Positions 24,730 through 37,650 of a stretch of DNA of 64,000 nucleotides are shown here, piece after piece. Numbering within the stretch: position 1 is the first letter of the stretch; every line of letters begins with the position of its first letter. The stretch comes from Aselliscus stoliczkanus (lineage: Eukaryota; Chordata; Mammalia; Chiroptera; Hipposideridae). The position numbers and the translations under genes were made by a program. The notes under the pieces are model-generated. The model saw only the letters and a program-made list of their open reading frames with translations, did no database searches and was not told the origin of the DNA. The stretch is taken from positions 82,916,501 to 82,980,500 of the forward strand of contig CM066734.1 of NCBI GenBank assembly GCA_033961575.1. Reading direction: 5' to 3'.

Positions 24730-25800
24730 CATTTTCCTCAATATAAAGCTTTAAATTAAGTAATCTTTAGACAGCTTTGCAATGTTTGGACCTATAACAG
24801 TGTGCTTATGGAAGTCCATGAAACCAGGACTTTTGTAATGCTATGTATACCTGACCCCTACAATAGTGTCAAACAATCAGTGATCAGGAAATACTTTAGG
24901 AATAAATAAACTAATAAATAAATAGAGGGCAACTTGAAGAAAAGTCCCCTAACCAACTCCTCTTTCCAACTTGATTGCCTTTCCAAACTCCCCCTTAGCC
25001 CCCTGCCATGTATTCTCTAGTGTCTACTGCATCTACGCCATCACAAAGCGGATTAATGACTAGTGGTACCATCCCATAAGGAAAATTACCTATTCATGTT
25101 TGAAATCAAGTATTATACACATGTTTATTGTATTAGTAATGAATTACTGTAAATGCAAAAGCTTCTCTTATTGTCAATTTCTCTATATATGATCATTAGT
25201 TTCATATTTAAATGAGCTCAGTTTTCTCAAATATTTATTAGCAATCATAACTGATGTATTAATTATAACAAACTGTATCTTAAGATAAGGAATCTACAAT
25301 AAAAATTAAAATAAAACAAAATGTTTGGAAATGTTCTTTCCCAAATGTCAAAAATAGGTCCCTCTAAACACCTGGAATTTTTTGGGTTGCCTAGGAACTA
25401 ATGCAAATAATTCTGTTACCTAAATTAATTTCATGGACATAATATGAGATGTGGTTTGAACTTCCTGAGACTGCTAAATAACTGTTTGCCCCACACTGAA
25501 ATTCTCTGTATTAACCAAGGCAGTCAGTATTTCATTTCAGAAACTACTTTTATTACTATGTTCAGACAAGTATTATTCTTAAATAATATGTTAATGTTTG
25601 TTTATAAAAGAATTGCTGTAACATAGATGTAAAATCAAAGTACCTTTAACTTTACCTAAAAAACAATGTTCCTCATGAACAACTAGATTGATGCCCTAAT
25701 AGTAAGAGACTTGGCCAAGGTCAAAGACCTATTAGTAACTTAAAACATACTATAACTGTGTCTTCTGAATTTATGCTAACATTTAGTCTTTCTGCTGACT
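24730..25800. other. Rest of FDCSP intron 1, nothing recognised
   Basis: AT-rich sequence with short open frames only. No exon, SINE or LINE could be named with confidence. Confidence 0.4.
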
Positions 25801-25821
25801 TCTAGGATCTTTCTGAATAAG

Positions 25822-27481
25822 ATGAAAGTTCTCCTTCTAATCACAGCCATCTTGGCAGTAACTGTTGGTTTCCCTGTAAGTATCCTTTTCAACACTCCAG
25901 AGTATTTAGCATTTTTTTGTTCTGACCATGAATCCTAGAAAATTTTTTCCTGCATGCACTGTATTCTATTTTATAAATATGCCTAACACCTTCCCGTTTA
26001 ATATTATTTTCTAGAAAATATTATAAATCATGTATTGTTCAGTGTATAGTTCAATTCCTCATTGGAATAGTGGTAAATTTGAGTCATTTAAAATACATAT
26101 TAACACTTTTTAGAAAAATAGTTGCTACAATGTTTTCTAGGCATTTAAAGCCTACATTTTCAAAAAAATAAATAAATACATGAGACAAGAGTAGGTAGTG
26201 GATAGTCAAATTCTTTTCTTCATACAAAGGTATGTATTTCTTAGTTTGTGTGTTTCATCAGCATGAGTTGAATTAATTTCATTGTTTGGGCTTTAGGTCT
26301 CTCAAGACCAGAAAAGAGAATCACGAAGTGTAAGTTACATTTCTTGATTTTTTGAACATGTTAGATTTCTATGAGAAACATCCATAACTGTGGTTAAAGA
26401 TATTTCTTTATCTAAACTTCTCAAACTCTAGAGAAGTCCTTAAAGAGTTTGGTATTAGTACTCAACAGAATAGACTTCAGGGATTTAATCTCTGTGTATA
26501 GAAAGGGAATTATCTCAGCATTTCATGTAACAGTGGGACTTAAATTGAAACTTAAATCTCTGTTATGAGTTGAGTTATAATAATTTTTACTAAAATTATC
26601 TAGCTTAATAAAAGTTCATAATTGTTCATGCCTCCACTTTGCTTTAACTCTAAAAAGTCCATTCCAGAAAAGGTAAAAAAAACATAATTAAAACTTGAGA
26701 ATTAGGAAATGTGGGCCAGCTTTGATGATCCCACCAGTGCTAAATTCACTAAAGGAATATTTGGGCTAAACAGTTAATCAAAAATGTTTTTTAAAAGGAG
26801 AGTCTTGTTTAGAGATTTGCTTATACTTACGAAAATCTTATTATCTAAAAGGAAGCATGGTTTTGAGACTGAAATTTACAGTGTTTAAGGATACAGAACT
26901 TGATAAGGATATGGATAGAAAACTGAGAGGAAAAAAAAGAAAAGACAAGAGATAAAGAGGAGACTGTATAACACATGGTTTGGGTAAAGAACTTGTATAA
27001 AAGCAAGGGGGAAATTTGATGTTCCCTCATCGAACTCTTCCCCTGACCTTATAATTATAGATATGCTATCAGGAATGTTTGGCCATGAGTAGAAAGGTAC
27101 AAGAACATGTTCATCTCTAAGTAATTTCCTAAATTTTTATAAAGTAATGCAAGTTAATCAAACCCCTGTTCACATTACACATAGAAAAGGTAAATGATTT
27201 TAGAGCTTCTAAAGCCTCTACCCAAAAAATGAAGATTAGTGTGTCAAAAGACTATTTTGTCTCACTCCTTTGTAAAGAGTACAACAAGCCTATTTAATTT
27301 CTTTCAACAGGCCAGTGGGAGTAATGAATCACCTTTACACTTTCGTGTGCCTCCTTACAGATATCCATTTGGCCCATATCCACCATTCCGATATCCAAGA
27401 TATCCATGGTTTAGATACTTTTTTTTTCCTATTCCGATACCTCCATCTGTCCCTCTACCTACTCCTATTAGTGGACAGTAA
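25822..27481 (+). CDS. FDCSP: Follicular dendritic cell secreted protein, three coding exons
   Basis: FDCSP is a small secreted peptide of follicular dendritic cells and of periodontal/junctional tissue, reported to act on B cells. It belongs to the P/Q-rich SCPP group. Coding exons are 25822-25875 (signal peptide MKVLLLITAILAVTVGFP), 26297-26329 (VSQDQKRESRS) and 27311-27481. The total is 85 aa, the same length as the human protein. The last exon starts ASGSNES, matching in position the human ISDSDEL segment. It continues into a run of Pro, Tyr and Phe (PYRYPFGPYPPFRYPRYPWF), then PIPIPPSVPLPTP. All junctions are AG/GT and phase 0. The start is the first ATG in exon 2, 16 bases after the acceptor. 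Codons YFFFP are written by nine consecutive T's (27419-27427), a slippery stretch but in frame here. No disabling change was seen. Confidence 0.93.
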
Positions 27482-27524
27482 ACAAGAAAGAAAAGTCCCA
27501 GTGCAATTTAAGATGAAATGGGTG
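27482..27524 (+). other. FDCSP: FDCSP 3' non-coding part of exon 4
   Basis: It runs from the stop to a donor 'gggtg|gtaagt' (exon edge 27524), which leads to a last non-coding exon near 28.5 kb. An overlapping alternative open frame (27315-27551) reads through this donor and is a shadow. Confidence 0.6.
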
Positions 27525-27721
27525 GTAAGTATGCAAGTACAAAGCATGTGATTTTTAAAAATTTGAATACATCATTTCATGAAAAGGAAGTTCAAGTATT
27601 TTCACTTAGCCCCACTAAGTCACAATTTGTTTCAATCTTTTTCTCTGATATAAATTGTTAGGGTCTCTGCTCAGAGGTACATACATCTAATCTTCCATGA
27701 TCTAACCAGCATAGCAGTTTA

Positions 27722-27834
27722 TTATTATTATTATTATTTTTGAGGGCAGTGTTACTGGCCCTCATATGTGAGACCTGAACCAGGGCTGCTGGCTTCCCAA
27801 GCCAGCGCTTAACTACCGAGCCACTTGTCCGGCC
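27722..27834 (-). mobile_element. Short tRNA-derived SINE in FDCSP intron 4
   Basis: Same family as the copy at 10.5 kb: the minus strand reads 'ggggccggacaagtggctcg' at its head and 'aacactgccctcaaaa' at its tail, with an ATT-rich end on the plus strand. It is flanked by a perfect 16-base duplication 'ccagcatagcagttta' at 27706-27721 and 27835-27850. Confidence 0.9.
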
Positions 27835-28471
27835 CCAGCATAGCAGTTTAAATTCCTCATTTTCTGTGATGTCATAGAAACAAACCCCTTCATATTAAAA
27901 TATTTTTACAAAATATATTTTAACATTTTCTACTATCATCAACATCTGTGTATTTTGGAGCTAAATCAGAAGGCTAAAGAAGGTAAAACTTTAACCAAAG
28001 TAGAGATCATAACAGATGAACATGTGGGTCTAGGATCTGAAATAAACTCAGCCTATTCCTTTTTCAAATTAATATTAAAACCCAAACCTACTTTCTGATT
28101 GTCACATTATTATAAAAACCCTAAAGGTTGAATGTTCCACTTAGAGTAGACACCTCTATCATCTCATCATATCAAAAATAAAGTTGATGGTATGTCAAGT
28201 ACCAGATAAACTGAGGGAAAGTACACTATATTAAAGATTATATTAGGACTCAAGGGACTCTTCTAGGAAACAAACATACTTTCAGCTAATCTCTACCACT
28301 AACGGCCCCTGCCTTCTTTCTTGCATTTACTCAGTCTTCTTGAGCAGAAAGTTTCCCAGTCCTTGAACTAGATATGCTTTGAGACAATATTTGTATTAAA
28401 AGCAAAAACCTTAGAAGCATAAGCAAATGACCCATTAGGATTAATAACTGTAAGCCTGTCATTTATTTCAG

Positions 28472-28555
28472 GTCACTAAAACTGCATGTGAACCACCTCC
28501 TTGAAGAATCACTATTTCTGTTAATAAAAGAAAAATAAATGCAATAGAAGTAACA
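28472..28555 (+). other. FDCSP: FDCSP terminal non-coding exon
   Basis: An acceptor 'catttatttcag' ends at 28471. It is followed by 50 bases and then two poly(A) signals, AATAAA at 28523-28528 and 28534-28539. The layout copies the last exon of CSN3 in this window. The 3' edge is estimated. Confidence 0.65.
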
Positions 28556-28559
28556 TACA

Positions 28560-29390
28560 ATATTCTCTCATCAATTTCTTTAGTGGTCCTCTTTTTTAAA
28601 CACAAAAAAAGATCTTGGTTTCCTATTTTCTAAATGTGCATTACCAGTAGAAATTCAAAGTAAATTTTGATAAATTTTAATTTGTTTAACTATTCTAGGG
28701 CAAGTATGGGGAGTAGAGGTAGCCCTGCAAATACGTTGAATAAAAGTCTATTCAGCAGCTTATGCTGTGTGGTTGTACTGATTGTATTAATAAGAGCCAG
28801 AGGTCAATTTAATTTAATTCAAAAAAGCACCAGATTGTTTCAATTACTCAATTGAATGTGGAATTTATTTTCAGTAGGATATTAAACCTGATGTATTGGT
28901 AAAGGATATCAAAATCAATCAAGTACTGTCTCAAACTTCAAAAAACCAATGATTAGTGAGATCCTAAAAACAGCATTTATATCATGCTTGTAAGGTTACA
29001 AAGTGCTTTTCTGAATCATTATATCATCAAATCTTTACAAATTTACTGTACAAATCTCTGTACAGTAATCATGTTTCTAATGTGGGAAAATGGAAGATCA
29101 TGAAAGTCCTATGAACATACACAGTCATGGATCTCGTATATGGCGGGAACAGAATACAAACCAGGCCTATCCAACTCTTAGGCCTTTGTTTCAACTTCAT
29201 ATCTATTAAAACAAATTCTGAATCCAGGATTCCATGATGGCAGTACCAAAGATTAGTTAAATCCATCTGTTTTCACTTTATTTCAGTAGGAAAAATCAAA
29301 CACATGCTAATAAGGGTAACTGCCACCCATCTCCTCCTCTGCTAATCTAGCAGCCACTCTGCACTGGAGTTGGTTTACAAAATATGTTTT
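28560..29390. other. Intergenic DNA, no gene seen
   Basis: Short open frames exist on both strands but lack any support. A MIR-like stretch is possible near 28980-29250. Nothing else was recognised. Confidence 0.4.
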
Positions 29391-29394
29391 GACT

Positions 29395-29950
29395 TATATT
29401 TCTGATTTGCTTCAATGCCTTGGAAGTCTTATTGTCTATAATATAAAATCCATTTTCCTCTGCATGGCATTCAAGGCCTTCTACATACTAACCTCAAGCT
29501 TCTTTCAAATCCCTTACAACCAGCCAAGCCTCCCATATATCCTCAATGTCACACCAGGCCATTGCCTTTCCCCACCATTGGCCTTCACGCTCACATAGCT
29601 GTGCCTTTGCTTATGGTGCACTCTCTTCATGGAATGTCCATTCCTCTGCTTCAGTGTGGAAATCCAATTTATCTTTCAAAATACAAATCCAGTATCATGA
29701 CGTTCATGAGAAACTCCCTCCTATCTCTCCAAACAGAATGGAGCACTCACCACTTTGATCCTCTCCCTCTGCATTTTGTTCCGACTTATTTATGAGTCTT
29801 ATTATGCTTACCTTCTAATAAATAATTCATTTATATTTCTGTATTCTTCTTGGGGAGATTGTAAGTTCCTGTAGTATCACAATAATGTAACTATTCCTCA
29901 GTACTTAGCAGAGTAGAAGGTACTCAATGAGTGACTCATAAATGGAATAT
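29395..29950 (-). mobile_element. L2 LINE 3' end
   Basis: Antisense L2 text is clear: 'tggcattcaaggccttctac', 'tagctgtgcctttgcttatg', 'gagattgtaagttcctgtag', 'cagtacttagcagagtagaa'. Three overlapping open frames here (29389-29795) are repeat-derived and were left out. Confidence 0.8.
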
Positions 29951-29959
29951 ATTAATAAA

Positions 29960-32255
29960 ACTTTCAAATTCTTATTTTTCAAAAAAATATTTTTTATATC
30001 TCTGACTTATATCAACATATTAGTCAATAAATGGCTCCTTCTTGTGAAAGAGAAAAGAAACTCTTACACTCAGTATTTATATGGTAACAATTCTCTCTTA
30101 CTCAGCTACAACGTTAGCACCCATACTCTGCTATAGAAATTGTAGGGCCCATAAAATGTCAAGTTATGAATAAAATTTTTTGCCTCAAGACAATGTAACT
30201 GTATATTATATATATCTTAGAGGGTTAAACATTTGCATCAACTCTGGGAAAAACAAGTTCAGAGGCTTTTCATTTATGATGCGTATTTTCTTTTGCATGT
30301 AAAGTAAATGCACATAGCAAAGGCTTTGTGAACTTTATTGAGGGACAATTTGTCCTGATCAACAGTTCCCATAAATCCTGTATGAGCACCCTAGAAACAA
30401 AACCCTGAAGGAGGAAAAGGTAGCAGGTGGTGACGAAAATAAACTTTCCTGCAGTATACGACAAAAGTCATCCAACAAGGTAACACAGTGAGCCTTTCAT
30501 TGTGTCACAATGGCAGCCTTGTCCCTACAGGTAAATTATCAGGAAGTTATAAAAATTCTCTTTGAACAAAGATCACATTTCTCCACCCCAAGTTTATAGT
30601 GTTTATAGCTGAGACTCTTAGTGTCAATAAGGGAAATTTCACCATTACCCATAAGCTGGCTGCAAATCAAGGCCAGCCTAATGAGCCTCTTGGCAAGGCT
30701 TGAGCAAGGAAGCTGCTGTCTCTCTTAGCCATTTTCAGGGATTAGAAGTTCCTCAAACATTAAATATTCATTGTCTGGTATTAAAGTCAGTGATCCCAGT
30801 TAAAACTATGGGAGGGACAGCAAGAGGACCAAACTGTTCTCAATATAATTTGGTAAATTAATTGTATACGGAGTGTTTTCCAACCATACAGCTGACAGAT
30901 TGAGGTCACTGCATGGCTAAGGAAAGGCAGTAATGGGAAACCAAGGCAGAGGGGCATAAAGAAGTTAGGAAATCAGAGCCTGAAGAAGGGCCAAAAGCAA
31001 ACTTTTGCTGTTCTGAAGTTTTGCAGGGCCAGCTCTGTAATTTACTCTTTCCTCTGTTATGTAATTTTTTTACATGTTTGATATATGTCAACTCCCAGAT
31101 TAGAACTTTATTTTATGCATCTCAAATTATGCCATTGCAACTTTCTAGGAAAAAAAAAGATCTGTCATCATTTACTTTTAACTATTACACTTGTGAAGCA
31201 AATATATTCAGTTAAAATTAATCAGTTATTCCTCCAGTGAATCTGGGCAATATCATTCCTGGTCCTGGCACCTTTTATTCTTGTGATTAGTGGGACAGTT
31301 TCTCAATAAGCCAGTCATCAAACCTCCATTATCTTTTGTAATCTGATATTGGCTTATGGGGATCAGATCCACAAAACCATTCTTTCCTAAAGTGTTTTTC
31401 TTGAAGCATTAACCTCACAAGATGGCCCTCAAAATAAATATTTGTCCTCAAAATATCTCTTGGAAATTTATAGTATACATACATATGATAACATTCTTGG
31501 AAGTGCCAGTATAAAAAATCATTTTGCTTCACTACGTTTTCCAAACTAAATTGACAATAGAATGATCCACATCTCATTGAGACAGTTGATAAAGGTAGTG
31601 TATCCTTAAACACACTATGTGATTTCAAAATGTAATCAGCTATAGAGATGAGGTTTCACATTCACATGGTGTTTATATACTAATTATTGACAACAGCTTT
31701 CATAGAAAAGTAAACAGAGAGCTAAATTCACTTCCCCTATACTGTTAGGGGAGGACCCACATGTCCCTCATATATCTTTCAGATTGCGCCAATCATTATG
31801 TTAATTGCTAGGGATTTGGACAAGGGATTTTTTTCTTTCACCTTTAAAAATCTTACAACCTTGTGAGGGGAGATAAACATGTATACAACTTCAATAAATG
31901 TAGTTAGTGCTCCAATAAAGCATTCACAGAGTTGTTGTTTGTTTTCAAGGCAGAGGGGAAACTAGATCTGCCTACACAATATAGGAAAAGTCTCACAAGT
32001 GACTTTGACCTGAACTTTAATGGATAAATAGATTATTGACAAGTAGATTAGCATCAATAGATGTTTACTGGATGGATAAACTCTATACACAAGTTGGAAT
32101 TTTTAATGATATTTAGCTCCATTGGGCAAAGAGAGCAAAAGATGGGAATAAAATAATTTAGAACGTATTTCTAATGAATATACAAATTAATATAACTTTA
32201 GGAATATATCTGACCTGAGAAACAAAAGGGAAAGTAATAAATATCTTAGTGACAT
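29960..32255. other. Intergenic DNA, no gene seen
   Basis: About 2.3 kb with unrelated short open frames. A minus-strand frame of 99 codons at 31329-31628 is the longest. It has no splice signals, signal peptide or familiar motif, and I judge it to be chance. No young repeat is visible. Confidence 0.4.
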
Positions 32256-32261
32256 TCTTTT

Positions 32262-32425
32262 TTAAAAAATTTTTTATTGGGATTACATTGGTTAGTGAAA
32301 CTGTATAGGTTTCAAGTGTAGAATTCTATAATGCATCATCTATGTACTGCATTGTGTGTTCACTACCTAGAGTCAGTTTTCTTTCCATCACCGTATATTT
32401 GACACCCTTTACCCTCTTAGTAATA
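32262..32425 (-). mobile_element. L1 3' end, antisense
   Basis: It begins 'aattttttattgggattaca' and continues 'ttctataatgcatcatctat' and 'tgtgtgttcactacctagag', the reverse complement of the L1 3' end seen at 8.9-9.3 kb. Confidence 0.8.
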
Positions 32426-32649
32426 TTCTTGTTTAGTACACACATTTTTCTGAATTTTTCATATATATAGAGAGAGAACAAATATCATCTGATGAGCTAT
32501 TTCTTTACATAAATGACTGAGATATTCAGTAGAGAGTATTTTCCTAGAATTTTATATGAATTCAATAATATCCAGGCAGAGTTGAATCTTCTGGCCAAAG
32601 CTGAGTCAAACCAAGATAGCTAATAGCAACAAGGTGAAAGAAAAGGTGA

Positions 32650-34246
32650 AAAGCAAAGTACTGAGCAGAAAAACAGACACACAGAGCAATGGAATAGAAT
32701 TGAGAACACAGAAATAAAATATATATCTATAGACAGATAATTTTTGACAGTGGAGCCAAAACATGACAATGGAGGGAAGAAAGCATCTTCAATAAATGGT
32801 GCTGGGAAAATTGAAAAACCACATGCAAAAAAAGTGAAGTTAAACTGCTATCTGTCACCATATACTTAAATTAACTCAAAATGGATTAAAGAACTGAACA
32901 TATAAGACCTGAAACAATAAATTGCATCGAAGAAAGCATAGGTACTAAAATTATTAACCTTTCGTGTAGAGAGAATTTTATGAATTTGACCTCAAAGGCC
33001 AAAGAAGTAAGAGCAAAAATAAATGAATGGGACTATATCAAACTAAAAAGCTTCTGCACAGCAAAAGAAGCTATCAACAAAATAAAGAGGTATCCAACTG
33101 AATGGGAGAAGATATTTCCAAACAACACCTTCAATAAAGGGCTAATGTCCAAAATATAAAGAAGAACTAATATAACTCAACAGAAAAAACACACAACAAC
33201 AATCCAATTAAAAAATGGGCAGAAGACCTGAATATACACTTCTCCCAAGAAAACAAACTGCCAACAGATATATGAAAAAATGCTCAACTTCACTAGCTAT
33301 TAAGGAAATGCAAATCAAAACCACAATGAGACACCACCTCACACCTGTTTTAATGGCTATTGTCAATAAGACAAATAATAACAGGTGAGGTTGTGGAGAG
33401 AAAGAAACCCCCATCCACTGCTGGTGGGAATGTAAATTGGTACAGCCACTGTGAAAAAACAGTATGAAGGTTCCTCAAAAAAATAATAATAGAATTACCA
33501 CAGGCCCCAGTGGCCTGGGTATCTACTCCAAAAATCTGAAAACATTTATCCATAAAGGCATATATACCCCCGTGTTGATTGCAGCATTATTCATGATAGC
33601 CAAGACATGAAAACAACTGAAGTGTCCTTTCATAGATGATTGGATAAAGAAGACGTGAGGGGGTTGGTAGGTGAGAGTAAAGGGGATCAAATACATGATT
33701 ATGGAAAGAGAACTTACTCTGGGTGGTGAACACACACTGTGATATATAGATGATGTATTACAGAATTGTACACCTGAAATCTATGTGACTTCGCTAACAA
33801 TTGTCACCCCAATAAACTTTAATTTAAAAAAAGATGTGGTATATAGATACAATGGACTATTACTCAGCAATAAGAAAAGATGAAATACTGCCATTTCTGA
33901 CAACATGGATGTATCTTGAGATTACTATGCTAAGTGAAATAAATCAGACAGAAAAAGTTGAGAATCATATGATTTCACTCATATGGGATATAAAACTGAA
34001 AGCATCAAGTGAACAAACAAACAAAAACTCATAGACACAGACAACAGTTTAGTGGTTACCAGAGGGTAAGGGGGGATGGGGGTGGTAGAAGAGGGTAAAG
34101 GGGGTAAATATGGTAATGGAAGGAGAATTGACTTTGGGTGGTGTAAACACAATGCAGTATATAGATGATGTATTATAAAATTCTATACTTGAAACGATAT
34201 AATTTTACTTACCAATGTCACCCCAATAAATTTAATAACTTTTTTT
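32650..34246 (+). mobile_element. L1 ORF2 C-terminal and 3' remnant with a nested L1 end
   Basis: The stretch 32.68-33.65 kb reads as a decayed end of L1 ORF2, a reverse-transcriptase/endonuclease polyprotein. Landmarks are 'gaagaaagcatcttcaataa', 'gggactatatcaaactaaaa' and 'catccactgctggtgggaat'. At about 33657 a 175-base 3' end of a second L1 interrupts it and ends 'ccaataaactttaatttaaa' near 33830. The first element then resumes with 'gtatatagatacaatggact' and runs to its own 3' end near 34240. Many stops are present and the element is not mobile. Confidence 0.85.
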
Positions 34247-34249
34247 TAA

Positions 34250-36110
34250 GTGAGACATTGACAGTTGAAGTGCCACACCCTCCAATTGCTTGAAAAATCC
34301 TTTTCTCTCAATTACTGAATACTTCAGTACAGGGAAAAAATAAAACCAGGGGGCCACACTAAAATCTAGCTGCAATCACACCAAAAGAGAATTCAGCATT
34401 CCCAACAGTTTAGGGGAAGTTAGTTCTAATGCTTTCACAGAAAAATCAATCCCAGTGAAATAAATTAGAATTTCAGGAAACACATAATATGCCTGTCCAC
34501 TTTAGAAGTTCTTCATGACTAGGTGCTGACTTCATCCAGAAGAAAGTAGTGATTTACAAACTTTCATCTGTATAAAAGATGATTTAGGTATTTATTAACT
34601 ATGCAGATTTCCAAGAATACGCCTTCCTTAAAAGTTCTGGCTTAGTAGTGTGGAGTGAGGCAATAATTTGAAACTGAAACAAATAATCCAGATAATTAAT
34701 CATTTGTGCATAAAGCATTTATTTCTAATATGTGTCAGACTTAGGACTATACACTGAGGAACTTAACTTCTAGAGGGAGAAAACAAAGAATAGTAAATGA
34801 ACATATATAAAATTTTAAAATCCTTTCATGTTGTGATATGTTATGAAAAACAAATAAAATGAGATGAAGGAAAGGAAATAACTATTTAGAAAAGGTGCCA
34901 AGGAAGTGTCTCTAAGAGGAAAACATTGAAGCTGAAATTGAATAATATAAAGGAGACACTAAGGAGAAGAATTGGGGTAAGAACATTTCAGAGAATATGA
35001 ACAAAAGTGAAAAGTCGCTGATTTGGGAAAGAGTTTCGCATCTTCTAGGAACAGAAAGGTCCTCAAATATTGCACATAGTGAGAGAAAGGGTGAGAGAAG
35101 ACAAGGTAAAAGGGATGGAAAGAGACTACATTTTATAGAAACTGATAGGCTTTGATAAAATATTTGAAATGTATTCTAAGTGCTTATGAAAGATTTTAAG
35201 CAGGAGAATAATCATACTAGACATATGTCCAAAAATAATATTTTATTACTATGTGGAGAATGATTATAAGGTGATAAGAGTGAAATTAGTGGTACCAGAA
35301 ATGCAACTATTGTGATGGTCAGGTGTGAGATGCCAGTAGACGGGACCGACTAGGGCAATAAAGGTAAGACTAGAAAGTGGTGGCAGATTCAGGGTATATT
35401 GTTAAGATAGGGTTTATAATTTTTCTAATGAATTGTTAGAGAGGAGGGGACAAAATATGACTCAAAATTTTCTCTTGAGCCACTGGGAGTTATCATGGTG
35501 TCAGAGGAAAAGACTGCTAGAGGACTTGATTGAAAAAGGATGTGTTTGAAGATCAATATTTTACCTTGTTCATGATAAATTGGTGGTGTCTTTCATATAT
35601 AACTGGAGGTGTTAAAACAATTGTCAGATACCTGAATCTATAGTTCAGTGAAGTTATCAGAATGTAAACAATATTTAAGTCTATAGAAATCAAGTAGGTA
35701 AATGATAATGATACTCAAAATAGAGAAGAGAACAAAGTTAAAGGGCTGGTGAGCTCAGAAAGAACCTTTGAAGTTTTCCTAAACTGAGAGTTTGAGGAAA
35801 ATAAGAAGAACCAAAAGAAAAATTAAGAGTAGCCAGATTTGAGAGGAAATACGAAAAGAAAAATCAATACAAGTGTGAAAGACCAATCACCATGTCAAAG
35901 GTTGCTGAGATTAAGATCTAAACAGTAGCACTGGGCTTGGACACATGGAGATAAAAGTTGACCTGGCTATCTATTTTGAATGGTATGAGTGGAATAAAAG
36001 ACCTTTTGGAGTAAATACAAGAAAGTACAGAGGGTCCTAAAGTTCATAGCGGATAAATAATGCTTTATGTAAATTAAAAGTTTTCTTTTTTCAAAATCTG
36101 GTAGTATTTT
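34250..36110 (+). mobile_element. Probable L2 LINE stretch with unique flanks
   Basis: The segment from about 34730 to 35690 keeps plus-strand L2 wording: 'aacattgaagctgaaattga', 'gaaatgtattctaagtgctt', 'agattttaagcaggagaata'. The flanks (34250-34730 and 35690-36110) hold no exon or repeat that I can name. Confidence 0.5.
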
Positions 36111-36119
36111 TTATTGTAT

Positions 36120-36500
36120 GATTATTATTATTATTATTGTAATTATTATTTTAAAATTATTTTATTATGAAATAAACTTTTTTAAAAATTAGTTTCAGGT
36201 GTACAACACAGTGCAATAGTTATACTTTTTACCCCTCAAAGTGACAACCCCCTCCCCCAATTCACCACCCTACTCCCCCCACACATCATACATATCTATT
36301 ACAATTCGTTTGACTCCACTCCACACCATACTCCACATCACATGACTATATATATATTCAATTACAGTTGGCATACAATATTATACAACACCAGCTTCAG
36401 GTATACAGTGCAGTGATCAAGCCTCTACTCCATCCATGAAGTGGTCTCCCTAACAAGACATGTGAGCATCTGACATCCCACAAAATATTTACAGAAGTTT
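36120..36500 (-). mobile_element. Bat interspersed repeat, L1-3'-like, second copy
   Basis: It parallels the 16.6-17.2 kb copy: 'tagtttcaggtgtacaacac', 'catacatatctattacaatt', 'gcttcaggtatacagtgcag', 'catgaagtggtctccctaac'. The class is inferred from its recurrence. Confidence 0.6.
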
Positions 36501-36504
36501 TCTT

Positions 36505-37630
36505 GATTACTTGTATTTTTATAATCTGTGTCCTTGTATTGGATCCAGAAACCCTGGGATCCTAAATGTTACTAAAGCATGAATTTATATACGGGATGAT
36601 GTTAAATTCCTAATAAGATTAATTCTAGGCTCCAGATAATGTGAAATGTCTCCTCACAGCCTCAAAGAGTCTTCCTATCATTGTCCAGCAGAAAGCATTA
36701 TCTTTTTACATGTTCTCTGCAAGCAGAGATTGTGACTGTTTACTATATTCTTCAAAGCGTTTTGTATTTAATAAAAATTGTATGTGTGTGTGCAGTTTAT
36801 TTAACTGAATTGTTTATAGGAGAGCAAACCTGTGACATTTCATTTTGCTAGTATTGAAAAAATTTTAAGAGAATTTCATGCTATTTTCCCATGATTTTCA
36901 CATATCATAGCAATGGTTTCCAAATCATACAAATTTCTGCACTAAAATGTTCATTTTATGATGCCTTAAGAATTAATCATATGGAAAGTTATGTGAGTTA
37001 TTTACATTGCAACTATTGTCACAAACAGCTTTATACTTCAAGCAATATAGTATTGAGGTCAGCCTGGTACTGATGAAGTAGCTGAGAAATAAAATGAGAC
37101 ACAAAAAAATAAAACCCAAAGAAAATTCAGATAAAGTACATATCAGATGTAAGAAATGCTAACAGAACAATAAAAAATTGTAGGTAAAATAACATAAAAT
37201 GAGTTAATAATTATCATTTCACTTATCACAAAATGTTTACTTCATAGTGCTTGAAATGTGAATTAATGAACCCACAATAGCCTCTTATCCAGCTTCATTG
37301 TGTGGGTAGTTATATAAATAGACACTGATTATTGGACCTAAACAAAAAGAAGCTGTAACTTGACAAAGAAGCCCTGCTGGTCCTCTTTCCAGACTCCAGG
37401 GCTGTTTCAGGAGTAGGCCATGACACTTAAGATGACTATGGAACTAGAATAAGGCTGGTGAATCAGTTCCAGATTACAAACACTCTTAAGTTTTGAGAAT
37501 TTCTTCAGCACCATCCCAACATCGTGGGATTTCATATTATGGGAGTTCTGATTTCCCTTTTGCTTTTCTTTGGAGAACAGCAGAGTATTAGAATTCCAAT
37601 AGATAGTTCATCTAATTCACCTACAACAGT
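36505..37630. other. Intergenic DNA, no gene seen
   Basis: Unique-looking AT-rich sequence, with a short TG stretch near 36781-36792. The 60-codon frame at 36891-37073 has no supporting signal. Confidence 0.4.
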
Positions 37631-37650
37631 CACTCAAAACTCTAGCTCTC

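Noticed and set aside
29389..29795. Three overlapping plus-strand frames
   Set aside because: They coincide with an antisense L2 3' end.
31329..31628. 99-codon minus-strand frame
   Set aside because: It has no splice signals, no recognisable motif and ordinary AT-rich codon use. Chance is the simplest reading.
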